A program made the translations under genes and the position numbers. 64,000 nt of DNA, taken from assembly GCF_900454495.1 (NCBI RefSeq), contig NZ_UGSI01000001.1, positions 3,782,001 through 3,846,000 on the forward strand, given 5' to 3'. The DNA is from Paenibacillus macerans (GTDB lineage: Bacteria; Bacillota; Bacilli; Paenibacillales; Paenibacillaceae). Positions 55,236 to 62,709 of this stretch are shown here, one piece after another; within the stretch, counting starts at the first letter, position 1, and every line of letters starts with the position of its first letter. The notes under the pieces were generated by a model. That model was not told the origin of the DNA, did no database searches, and saw only the letters and a program-made list of their open reading frames with translations.

Positions 55236-55604
55236 TTGGGTTATCGTATACAGTTCACCATTACGGACGATGAACATGCAGACTTAAAAGCGCAGGCAAT
55301 TGCCGAGGGTTATCCGAATGTTGCTGAATTTTGTAAATCAAGGGCGTTAAATGGCAAAAATACGTATGCAACCCTTTTCAAGGAAATGAAAGAGAAAATC
55401 GAAAAACTAAACCCTAACGACAAAATTAACGAACAGCTGAATCCGGGGGAATTCTATCTTCGTGATATAATTCCGACACCACCTGCTTTGCTTGGCCGTT
55501 GGTTGTATGAAGCTGTCCATGATGGAAGAATACTCCACGTTGAGCACCTTGGAAATGACGGAACAAATCCTGAAAAATATAGAATAATGGAGGAATCAGT
55601 ATGA
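55236..55604 (+). CDS. Hypothetical protein, DNA-binding-like N terminus
   Basis: 122 residues from a TTG start at 55236, without a clear ribosome site, so the true start may differ. The start YRIQFTITDDEHADLKAQAIAEGYPNVAEFCKSRAL resembles short ribbon-helix-helix-like leaders of phage and plasmid proteins. The second half contains FYLRDIIPTPPALLGRWLYE and GTNPEKYRI. No function known to me; mobile-element origin is likely. Confidence 0.55.
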   Translation: MGYRIQFTITDDEHADLKAQAIAEGYPNVAEFCKSRALNGKNTYATLFKEMKEKIEKLNPNDKINEQLNPGEFYLRDIIPTPPALLGRWLYEAVHDGRILHVEHLGNDGTNPEKYRIMEESV

Positions 55605-55726
55605 AGGTCAATCAAGGAAATCATCCCGTTGCAGAGATCAGGGCCACTCCTCGTTAAAATAATCGTACCTTCATTCTTTGTACTCGACTTATATTCGTAG
55701 CAATCACCAAATTGCATTAAACAAAA

Positions 55727-55760
55727 AAAGCCCCTGCCAGCACAATGCCAGCAGGGGCTA
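55727..55760 (-). terminator. Terminator of the TetR gene
   Basis: AGCCCCTGC and GCAGGGGCT form a stem with a paired inner part; on the minus strand TTTTTTTGTTT follows, just after the TetR stop. Confidence 0.9.
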
Positions 55761-55793
55761 AGTCTCCGTACTGGGAAAACGGACTCTATTTCA

Positions 55794-56699
55794 TCACGGA
55801 TTCAGGTCCACAGGATAGAACCCTAGCTTTTTTAATGTATTCATATAAATTACCAATTCATCAGTATTCATAATACTTTTTATATTCATTAAAGATTTCA
55901 AACAACTTGAGATTACGGCTTTCCGCGGATTTTCAGACATTGCTTCATTCTGCACAAATTGTAACAAATCAAGGGCGTGCTGCCTATTATCGTTATTCGC
56001 AGGAAGTTTCTCAATTAATTTTTTTAAATTCCCAGTACTTAACATGAGGTCATTATAAGGGAAATCTACTTGTCCTATACTAAGTAAAGACTGTTCAAAA
56101 TCTTCAATATTAAATAGCCGTAGTCGCTTATGTTTGAGTAATGAAAGTACTTCATCTACTAGACTAAAACAATAATTGCAAATTTCAATCATAGGTTTTG
56201 GTTGGATTTGAACATTATTTATTTCGTTGGCATTATGCAGAATCCCCGTTAAAAAAATTGTAGCATCAGCAATATAATCTCGATATTCTGGGTAAATCTG
56301 CTTCATCCTTGTGAAGAACCAATATGCCCATTGTTGCCTGATCTGTTTTAAGAAAGCAATAATTTCATTATCGTTGGAAACTAAAGCATCCATAAGCAAT
56401 GCATCTACTTTTTTTTCTATGCGATAGTTCATCATAACTTCTAACTGACGAATAAAGATATCTTTGTTCGTTTCATCCTGTCCGACTAAAAGTTGATCAC
56501 GATCCACATACATTTTTTCTTCGGAATACACGAGTACATCCCTGAATAGTTCTCCTTTGGTTTGAAAGTGTTTATAAAAAGTTCCTCTTGAAATATTGGT
56601 TTTGTCAAGAATGTCCTGGATTGATGTGGCATGATAACCTTGTTCAATAAAAAGACGAAGAGCCGTAATTAATATATCGGATTTTTTCACCTGCATCAT
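55794..56699 (-). CDS. TetR-family transcriptional repressor
   Basis: About 301 residues, long for the family (usually about 200). HTH: ALRLFIEQGYHATSIQDILDKTNISRGTFYKHFQ. A first ligand domain follows, and an extra helical segment of about 90 residues ends the protein. The ATG at 56699 or 56696 is likelier than 56732 (AAAGGA upstream). Divergent from the MFS exporter, with two TATACT..AGTATA operators in the shared region. Effector unknown; presumably the drug exported. Confidence 0.88.
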   Translation of the reverse strand: MMQVKKSDILITALRLFIEQGYHATSIQDILDKTNISRGTFYKHFQTKGELFRDVLVYSEEKMYVDRDQLLVGQDETNKDIFIRQLEVMMNYRIEKKVDALLMDALVSNDNEIIAFLKQIRQQWAYWFFTRMKQIYPEYRDYIADATIFLTGILHNANEINNVQIQPKPMIEICNYCFSLVDEVLSLLKHKRLRLFNIEDFEQSLLSIGQVDFPYNDLMLSTGNLKKLIEKLPANNDNRQHALDLLQFVQNEAMSENPRKAVISSCLKSLMNIKSIMNTDELVIYMNTLKKLGFYPVDLNP

Positions 56700-56748
56700 T
56701 ATCATCCTTTCTGCTAACATTATACACCACATACTATATGTTTAAATG

Positions 56749-56763
56749 TATACTCCGAGTATA
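56749..56763. promoter_or_regulatory. TetR operator 1
   Basis: TATACT-CCG-AGTATA, preceded by GTTTAAATG, 50 bp from the TetR start. A second copy with the same flanks lies 79 bp away. Confidence 0.7.
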
Positions 56764-56827
56764 TTTAGTGATTGATTTTTTGGTCATTCAAGTATAATAT
56801 GGATCAAGTAAACCTCGAGTTTAAATA

Positions 56828-56842
56828 TATACTCAAAGTATA
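56828..56842. promoter_or_regulatory. TetR operator 2
   Basis: TATACT-CAA-AGTATA, preceded by GTTTAAATA, 63 bp before the MFS start. It shares arms and 5' flank with operator 1. Confidence 0.7.
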
Positions 56843-56904
56843 TTGAATGCTTATTTTTTTGGCACCCTTAACACAATACAAGAAGATAATAGGAGGAAAC
56901 CAAC

Positions 56905-58347
56905 ATGGGGAAAGAACAGTCTCTTCCAACGTTTAAGCGGAATGTACTTGTGGTAGTTATGCTTGCAGGTGCTTTTGTTACCATGTTAAATCAGACGCTG
57001 CTCAATACCGCTTTGCCACAAATCATGAAGGATCTATCCATTTCCGCCAATACAGCTCAGTGGTTAACGACCGGGTTCATGCTTGTCACCGGGGTGTTGA
57101 TTCCGGTTTCTGCTTTTCTAATAGAAAAATTTTCGACAAGAAGACTGTTTATTACTGCCATGTGCCTGTTTGCGTCCGGGACATTGATGGCTGCTATTGC
57201 ACCAAACTTTCCTGTTTTATTATTCGGGAGGATTCTACAGGCGGTAAGTGACGGGCTCATGCTCCCGTTAATGCAAACGATCTTTTTAATGATTTTTCCT
57301 GTTAAGCAACGTGGGTCAGCAATGGGTATGGTGGGACTGGTAATGGCTTTTGCTCCTGCGATTGGACCGACACTTTCCGGTTGGGTTGTTGGTAACTTTT
57401 CATGGCGAGCCCTCTTTTATATGATTTTCCCAATTGCTGTACTTATCATCATTTTTGCTTCGTTTATGCTTGAAAATGTTACGAAAGTGACCCGTCCAAA
57501 AATTGATATCATGTCCATTATTTTGTCATCCCTTGGATTTGGAGGATTGTTGTACGGCTTCAGCAGCGCAGGTAATCATGCCTGGAACAGTTCAGAAGTG
57601 GTCATTACTTTGATTACCGGTACGGTCGCAATTGGTTTGTTTATTTGGCGGCAGCTGGCTGTTGAAAAACCGATGCTTGAGTTCAGGGTGTTAAAAAACT
57701 GGACCTTCTCATTGACCTTATTTATCGGTATGGTTGTTATGGTGACGATGATCGGCGTAGAGCTCTTTCTTCCGCTTTATATACAAACGGCAAGAGGCTT
57801 TACACCGCTTGAATCGGGTTTGCTGTTGTTACCTGGTGCGATTGTGATGGGGATAATGTCGCCGATTACCGGGAGGATCTTTGATAAGGTTGGAGCACGA
57901 CCGTTGGCTCTTATTGGTTCGGTTATCTTAGTAGGTATGACGTTCTTGTTCAGTAACATGACCGCTTCAACGCCATACATCTATATGATGGTGATTTACG
58001 CCATACGAATGTTCGGAATATCTCTTATGATGATGCCAGTCATGACGGCCGGATTAAACCAACTGCCTGACCATTTGATTCCACATGGAACCGCAATGAG
58101 TAACACGTTGACGCAAATGGCCGCTTCTGTTGGAGCAGCCTTGCTGGTTACGGTTATGACGAACAATACAGCGGCTGCCGTTCAGCAAAAACTTCCCAAT
58201 CCAATGATTCATGGGGTCTCAGTTGCCTTTACGTTCTCCACCGTTTTGGCATTCTTTGCTTTAGTATTGTCATTCTTTATTAAACCGATGAAAATATCAC
58301 AGAAAGAAGATACACAAGACGAAGGCAGTTCTGCTACTGAAAGCTAA
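56905..58347 (+). CDS. MFS multidrug efflux protein, DHA2 (EmrB/QacA) family
   Basis: 480 residues, fourteen predicted spans. Key motifs: LNQTLLNTALPQIMKDL in span 1, TTGFMLVTGVLIP, the span 4 LLFGRILQAVSDGLMLPL and span 5 motif GPTLSGWVVGNFSWR. DHA2 exporters use the proton gradient to expel drugs and dyes; lincomycin-type resistance proteins of Bacillota look like this. AGGAGG lies before the ATG. It is controlled by the divergent TetR gene. Confidence 0.93.
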   Translation: MGKEQSLPTFKRNVLVVVMLAGAFVTMLNQTLLNTALPQIMKDLSISANTAQWLTTGFMLVTGVLIPVSAFLIEKFSTRRLFITAMCLFASGTLMAAIAPNFPVLLFGRILQAVSDGLMLPLMQTIFLMIFPVKQRGSAMGMVGLVMAFAPAIGPTLSGWVVGNFSWRALFYMIFPIAVLIIIFASFMLENVTKVTRPKIDIMSIILSSLGFGGLLYGFSSAGNHAWNSSEVVITLITGTVAIGLFIWRQLAVEKPMLEFRVLKNWTFSLTLFIGMVVMVTMIGVELFLPLYIQTARGFTPLESGLLLLPGAIVMGIMSPITGRIFDKVGARPLALIGSVILVGMTFLFSNMTASTPYIYMMVIYAIRMFGISLMMMPVMTAGLNQLPDHLIPHGTAMSNTLTQMAASVGAALLVTVMTNNTAAAVQQKLPNPMIHGVSVAFTFSTVLAFFALVLSFFIKPMKISQKEDTQDEGSSATES

Positions 58348-58376
58348 AACGGGTCTGCGCGCGGCCAAGCGCACAA

Positions 58377-58402
58377 AAGTCCGCGAACTTCGCGGACTTT
58401 GT
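58377..58402 (+). terminator. Terminator of MFS gene
   Basis: AAAGTCCGCG and CGCGGACTTT form a perfect 10-bp stem around AACTT, followed by GTATATTTAT. Confidence 0.7.
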
Positions 58403-58667
58403 ATATTTATATTACTCATCTTCAGTTTATATCCATCATGGTACCCAATGCCTTATCGCCAACTATCGACAAAGCCGCAAATATCAAAGAGTTTTACATC
58501 AACCTTTCCAGGCATATTTGCTAACAAAATATCCCGCTCAACCAGTCAACGGCAACGGCATACATCGGCTACATTGCTCATTAACCAGACGTTCATGCGA
58601 AGATCATACCGGAACGGCTCGGGCATGGAAATACGACGACGATGAATATCTACGGTACAAGACAAAA

Positions 58668-58697
58668 AGACGCTCGGCCGAACGAATCCGGGCGTCT
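58668..58697 (-). terminator. Terminator of the nucleotidyltransferase gene
   Basis: Minus-strand AAGACGCCCGG pairs with CCGAGCGTCTT (one mismatch), followed by TTTTTG. Confidence 0.75.
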
Positions 58698-58728
58698 TCT
58701 TTTATGTTGAATTATCTCTTATGAATAA

Positions 58729-59565
58729 CTATATATTTAATAATCTTTCTGTTTCTGAAATGAGTTCTTGAAGTATTTCAATACCTTCCTTTGTACTGTC
58801 TTGATTTGAGGAAATCAAATTAATAATTTGATCTATCTTTTTCTTATAATCATTAGGTTTTGTATTAAAACCTTCAATCATCCGAACTGCCTTTTTCTCA
58901 TTGATACAGTATTCCCCATTTAATGCAAATATCACTTGATTTAGACATGAAATAGAGCGGAAGGCATGGCCTGCAACGTACGAAATGTCATCCTTATCTA
59001 AATTTTTCTCAGCAAACATTAAGGAAAAGGATGATTCAAACATAAAATATCCAATCACTGCATCTTTTAATGGTTTTGGATACGGCATGGTTCTAGCTTT
59101 TAGTTCGGCTATTTGATTGGTGGGGTCAGATAATACTTTACAAATTGAGATTTCACCCAAATACATAACATTAATATAAGCATGGGGGTGTCCAGTCTGA
59201 TAATTGGGAGAAACCTTTCCCATCAAACAGTCATCCATAACCTGTGATACACGTTTTACATCACGGAATAAAAAATCCACATGATATCCTTGAACAATGA
59301 GCCATCCCCCGCCATTTACCCATGGACCCCATTCTCCTAAAGATGTGATGATATTTCCCCGATGTTCATCATCCAATTTTGTAGCGATCTTACCAACTTC
59401 ACTGACATCAAAGCCTGCCGCTTCATCATAATAAATCCCAATATCAATGTCAGAAGTAGCATGATTAGTTCCTCTTGCTCGCGAACCTCCTAATACTACG
59501 CCCACGATGCCCTTAACTCCACTAAGTTCTTTATTTATTTGATCAATAACCTGTTGTACAGTCAT
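58729..59565 (-). CDS. Nucleotidyltransferase-domain protein (Pol-beta superfamily)
   Basis: 278 residues. The N-terminal motif VVLGGSRARGTNHATSDIDIGIYY has the GGSRAxG helix and the DxD metal-binding pair of Pol-beta-type nucleotidyltransferases. The C-terminal helical domain (VIGYFMFESSFSLMFAEKN) is of the type found with them. Relatives include aminoglycoside- or tRNA-type nucleotidyltransferases and MNT-like toxins; it cannot be narrowed down. The gene is AT-rich and monocistronic. Confidence 0.8.
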   Translation of the reverse strand: MTVQQVIDQINKELSGVKGIVGVVLGGSRARGTNHATSDIDIGIYYDEAAGFDVSEVGKIATKLDDEHRGNIITSLGEWGPWVNGGGWLIVQGYHVDFLFRDVKRVSQVMDDCLMGKVSPNYQTGHPHAYINVMYLGEISICKVLSDPTNQIAELKARTMPYPKPLKDAVIGYFMFESSFSLMFAEKNLDKDDISYVAGHAFRSISCLNQVIFALNGEYCINEKKAVRMIEGFNTKPNDYKKKIDQIINLISSNQDSTKEGIEILQELISETERLLNI

Positions 59566-59661
59566 ACATTCTTCATCTCCAATTCAAAAAAATCAACAAT
59601 TTATTTATTTTGCTTATCCATTTCTTCACGCTCCATAGACCTGTGAAAATATTTTTGCAAC

Positions 59662-60017
59662 CTAGCTGGGCAGCGCTATCTTGTAATTCATAATCTGTGC
59701 CCCTTTATGACAATTCCAAAATCCTGATTCCCTGAAAGTTTTTTCCGCTGAATACATTAACATTTCGTTTTTCAGTAATGTGTACTCCGGCAAAGTTAGA
59801 CAAAATGCTTCTCCCAGTTGACAGCAATATTATTATCAACCTCCTATATGCCAATCTTATCAACCGAAGGCTTATCAAGATAACCATGTGTTGCCATCCA
59901 ATCCCATCTTGCATATGTAAACTCAGAATATCCCAGTCCAACTAAAAAAAACCTAACTCGATGATAATCCTCTGTAATACCTGCTTGTTTTGTATAATTT
60001 CTAAATTTTATAGACAT
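59662..60017 (-). pseudogene. GNAT acetyltransferase remnant
   Basis: From ATG at 60017 (GGGAG upstream) 57 codons read as the start of a GNAT protein (HRVRFFLVGLGYSEFTYARW and HGYLDKPSVDKIGI), then a stop at 59844. After a gap, the family's later part continues in another frame to 59662 (LPEYTLLKNEMLMYSAEKTF). The gene is thus broken by a stop and a frameshift, and the acetyl-CoA loop is not recognisable. Confidence 0.7.
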
Positions 60018-60506
60018 AATTTTATTCTCCCTTTAAGGAGTATTGTATATGCTAAATCCGTACAAAAGTATTCCGACTTTATCTATAATCATTCTACACC
60101 AAGGTTTAGGTGGGCGTAGAATTAACCACGCCCCCCCTTTTTTTTACACTTTTTATATAATTTTTCGAACTGTTTTATATGCCAATCCAAATTCTCGAGA
60201 TAAATGTTCGATGGTAAATCCCATTCGATATAACTTTTTTATTTGCTCGTTCCTATTACAAAATAAAAAAACTGCATCGTCTTTGGATTTAAGACAATAC
60301 AGTTTTATCAAGATGTGTACAAGGTTTTTTATTTTGCAAAAGCCTGGGCGATTCCGACGATGATCAGGAACAAAATGACACAAAGGAATGTCGTGCCCAA
60401 GGCGCCGAATACTTTCTGTTTTTTTTACTTTGGTCTCGATTAGGCCAGATGCAGATAGAATTAATCGATAACTTACTTCAAGCTTCCATGACGCTTTGCT
60501 ACTTCC
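60018..60506. other. Remnant-rich stretch before the AAA+ operon end
   Basis: 489 bp. It has a hairpin followed by T8 on the plus strand (about 60108-60135), a CD3324-like HTH fragment at 60153-60257, and a minus-strand open stretch at about 60329-60412 coding one hydrophobic span (GALGTTFLCVILFLIIVGIAQAFAK) without a start. These look like relics of inserted or deleted genes. Confidence 0.5.
60153..60257 (-). pseudogene. CD3324-like HTH protein fragment
   Basis: The last 34 codons read NRNEQIKKLYRMGFTIEHLS and FGLAYKTVRKII, a C-terminal HTH as in CD3324-type small proteins. The N-terminal part is not recognisable upstream, so this is a fragment. Confidence 0.4.
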
Positions 60507-61610
60507 CTAGCTCAAAACTTCAAAATCACTAGCTGTAATTACAGACAAATCGTTTTTCGACACATTAGCTATGTTTATTACTCTTCTAGCGTGATTCATA
60601 ACTAAATCATCGTATAAATTACGCGCCAAACGACCATTTGCAAAGTTCTCATTTTTTTTACTTATCTCGTTTTCAAAAAAGGCTTTTACACTTTTCCTAA
60701 CTTCCTCACTTAATCGATAGTCGTTCTTTTCACACATACTTATCAAGATTTCTTCTAGTTCTTCAGCCTGATAATTTTCAAATTCAATGAATGTATTAAA
60801 TCTTGATTTTAACCCCGGATTCGATTCAAAAAACTTATTCATTGGTTCTGTATAACCAGCAACAATAACAACTAAATCATCTCTATAATCTTCTAATGCT
60901 TTAGTGAGTTCCGTCAGGCACTCTCTTCCATAAGAATCACTGTGATCATTTTCAGTAATACTATAAGCCTCGTCAATAAATAATACTCCGCCTTTTGCAC
61001 GTTCTATTACTTTCTTAACTTTAAGTGCTGTTTGGCCCTGATATCCTGCTATAAGATCTGTTCTAGACACTTCAATAAAATGTCCTTTTGATAGCAACCC
61101 TATCTGTTTGTAGATTCTACCAACAATTCTCGCAACCGTTGTTTTTCCCGTTCCCGGATTTCCTGTGAAGGCTAAATGCAAAGTGTTTTTTGAGGAGTGA
61201 AGATTATTCTCTCTACGTAGCTTTTGAACTTTTTGATAAGCAATTAAATCATTAACCTTAGCTTTAACTGTCTCCAAACCAACAAGGGCGTTTAGCTCGC
61301 CCAACAGTTCTTGCAAAGTTCTTGTATCCTCCGCTATCACTGTATCTGGTTTGCAAATGCTTTGCAATGTTGTATAGCCATAGTATTCAATTAAATTTGA
61401 GTTTAACAACTGGGCTACACGCTTTACTTCAATCTGGTATTTAGGATTATCTACTACGTCTGATATTTTTTTAAGAAGTGAAACCGTAGCCGCCCTACTG
61501 TTATCCTCAATTATAGAAGATGCAAGCTTTGTAATCTCACCACAGGCATCTGTAATAGCATCTAATTTTGATGCATTATTTATTAACACGCTCTTGTATT
61601 TATCCATCAT
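60507..61610 (-). CDS. CbxX/CfqX-type AAA+ ATPase
   Basis: 367 residues. An N-terminal helical region (1-95) is followed by the AAA+ module: LNALVGLETVKAKVNDLI entry helix, Walker A GNPGTGKT (150-157), the pore-loop-like DLIAGYQGQT, Walker B VLFIDEAY (209-216), and Arg finger in LKSRF (about 270). This group includes SpoVK, CbbX and EccA, hexameric remodellers acting on partner proteins. Its ATG overlaps the stop of the coiled-coil gene by four bases (ATGA), so it is coupled to it. It probably remodels one of the two partners of this operon. Confidence 0.9.
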   Translation of the reverse strand: MMDKYKSVLINNASKLDAITDACGEITKLASSIIEDNSRAATVSLLKKISDVVDNPKYQIEVKRVAQLLNSNLIEYYGYTTLQSICKPDTVIAEDTRTLQELLGELNALVGLETVKAKVNDLIAYQKVQKLRRENNLHSSKNTLHLAFTGNPGTGKTTVARIVGRIYKQIGLLSKGHFIEVSRTDLIAGYQGQTALKVKKVIERAKGGVLFIDEAYSITENDHSDSYGRECLTELTKALEDYRDDLVVIVAGYTEPMNKFFESNPGLKSRFNTFIEFENYQAEELEEILISMCEKNDYRLSEEVRKSVKAFFENEISKKNENFANGRLARNLYDDLVMNHARRVINIANVSKNDLSVITASDFEVLS

Positions 61611-62707
61611 ACCACCTTCAAAAGAATCACAATCAACTCAATAATTGCAAGCCCAAATGATCCACCTGCAAGTAGATACGCATATTTGATTTTTTTAGTT
61701 AACATCTGGACAGCTGTATCATTCTTTTCAACAACACTTGCGATTGAAGCATCAGTGTTTTCCTTAATCGATTGAACAATGCTCTTTATTTCATCGCTCT
61801 GCTTTTCCAATTCAGACAATTGGCTAGAATGCATCTCGCTGGAATTCCAAATATCATCTATATCGTTCAAATGCTCACAACTAGACAGATTTTCCATAAA
61901 GGATAGAAGTGTTTCTATGTCAGATTGTTGTTTAGATGCGGTATCCTTAAAGGAACTCAACTCATTGCTGATATTCGTCAAAGAAGTATGCGCATTTGAT
62001 AAAGAATCCCACATTTCGTCGATATCTTGTAAGTGGACAATTTTCTCTAACTCACTAATAAAAGCGATGATGGCTTCAAGTTTTACAATCTGTTGATTTA
62101 ACTGATTTGATAGATCATTTAATTTCGTTTCCGTAGCCTTTAATACTGTTTCTATATCTTCCGCTTTTTGTGCATTTGCTTTGCTGATGGCCATCGTACT
62201 ACTAATTAAATTTGATAATGTAGTAATTTCACTATGCCATTCCTGGAAATCACTCCAAATTTTATCTATGTCTTCAAGATGGGCGTAACCATCCAGTTTT
62301 TGCTTAAACTTTTTTAGGACCTCAAGTGTTTTCTTCTGATCATCAACAATCTTTTTTATTTGCTCTTGCGTTGCTTGAATACGTTCACTGGTTTTTTCAG
62401 TAGCTTTGATAGATATCAAAATAGCTTGAATGTAGTCTTTATCCAACGCTTCTAATGCACTATATACCTGACCAAACTCTTTGATGGTTCTATTATTCGT
62501 AGTATTTAAATCGATTAAATGCTGTTGAATAGTACTGAGTCTACTATTTAATTCGGATCCTGTAACCTTATGATCACCAAGACCCAGAAATCCTCCGTCT
62601 GTTCTAACAGTATCAATCTTTAACTCATCTGTCTTCTTTTGCGAAAATTCTTTCAACCCTCTTTTTGCTAGTTCGAAATTGTGGGTTTTTATAACTAATT
62701 CATTCAT
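61607..62707 (-). CDS. Coiled-coil membrane protein with threefold HLxDIDxxW repeat
   Basis: 366 residues: a globular-looking start of about 60 residues, a long coiled-coil region (about 60-340) and one C-terminal membrane span (341-364) with a very short tail, i.e. a tail-anchored protein facing the cytoplasm. Inside the coiled coil a motif repeats three times: HLEDIDKIW (143-151), HLQDIDEMW (225-233) and HLNDIDDIW (279-287), each followed by a Ser- and Leu-rich helix. It starts 2 nt after the upstream gene and overlaps the AAA+ gene. No family recognised; it may be a sensor or tether. Confidence 0.75.
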   Translation of the reverse strand: MNELVIKTHNFELAKRGLKEFSQKKTDELKIDTVRTDGGFLGLGDHKVTGSELNSRLSTIQQHLIDLNTTNNRTIKEFGQVYSALEALDKDYIQAILISIKATEKTSERIQATQEQIKKIVDDQKKTLEVLKKFKQKLDGYAHLEDIDKIWSDFQEWHSEITTLSNLISSTMAISKANAQKAEDIETVLKATETKLNDLSNQLNQQIVKLEAIIAFISELEKIVHLQDIDEMWDSLSNAHTSLTNISNELSSFKDTASKQQSDIETLLSFMENLSSCEHLNDIDDIWNSSEMHSSQLSELEKQSDEIKSIVQSIKENTDASIASVVEKNDTAVQMLTKKIKYAYLLAGGSFGLAIIELIVILLKVV

Positions 62708-62709
62708 CT

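Larger units (their letters stand above)
58348..58728. other. Gene-free stretch with two terminators
   Basis: 381 bp. It holds the terminators at 58377 and 58668. Between them (58440-58640) there is no start with ribosome site and no family recognised; a minus-strand open stretch (RDILLANMPGKVDVKLFDI near 58470-58545) could be a gene remnant. Confidence 0.5.

Noticed and set aside
58448..58645. 65-codon plus-strand open frame between two terminators
   Set aside because: No ribosome site, biased composition, no family recognised.
59705..59941. 78-codon minus-strand open frame
   Set aside because: It is the wrong frame of the GNAT remnant, whose family residues read in the two other minus-strand frames.
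60043..60135. Small plus-strand open frame after AAGGAG
   Set aside because: The peptide has no recognisable features, runs through the hairpin/T8 terminator, and the AAGGAG is the complement of the GNAT remnant's upstream region.
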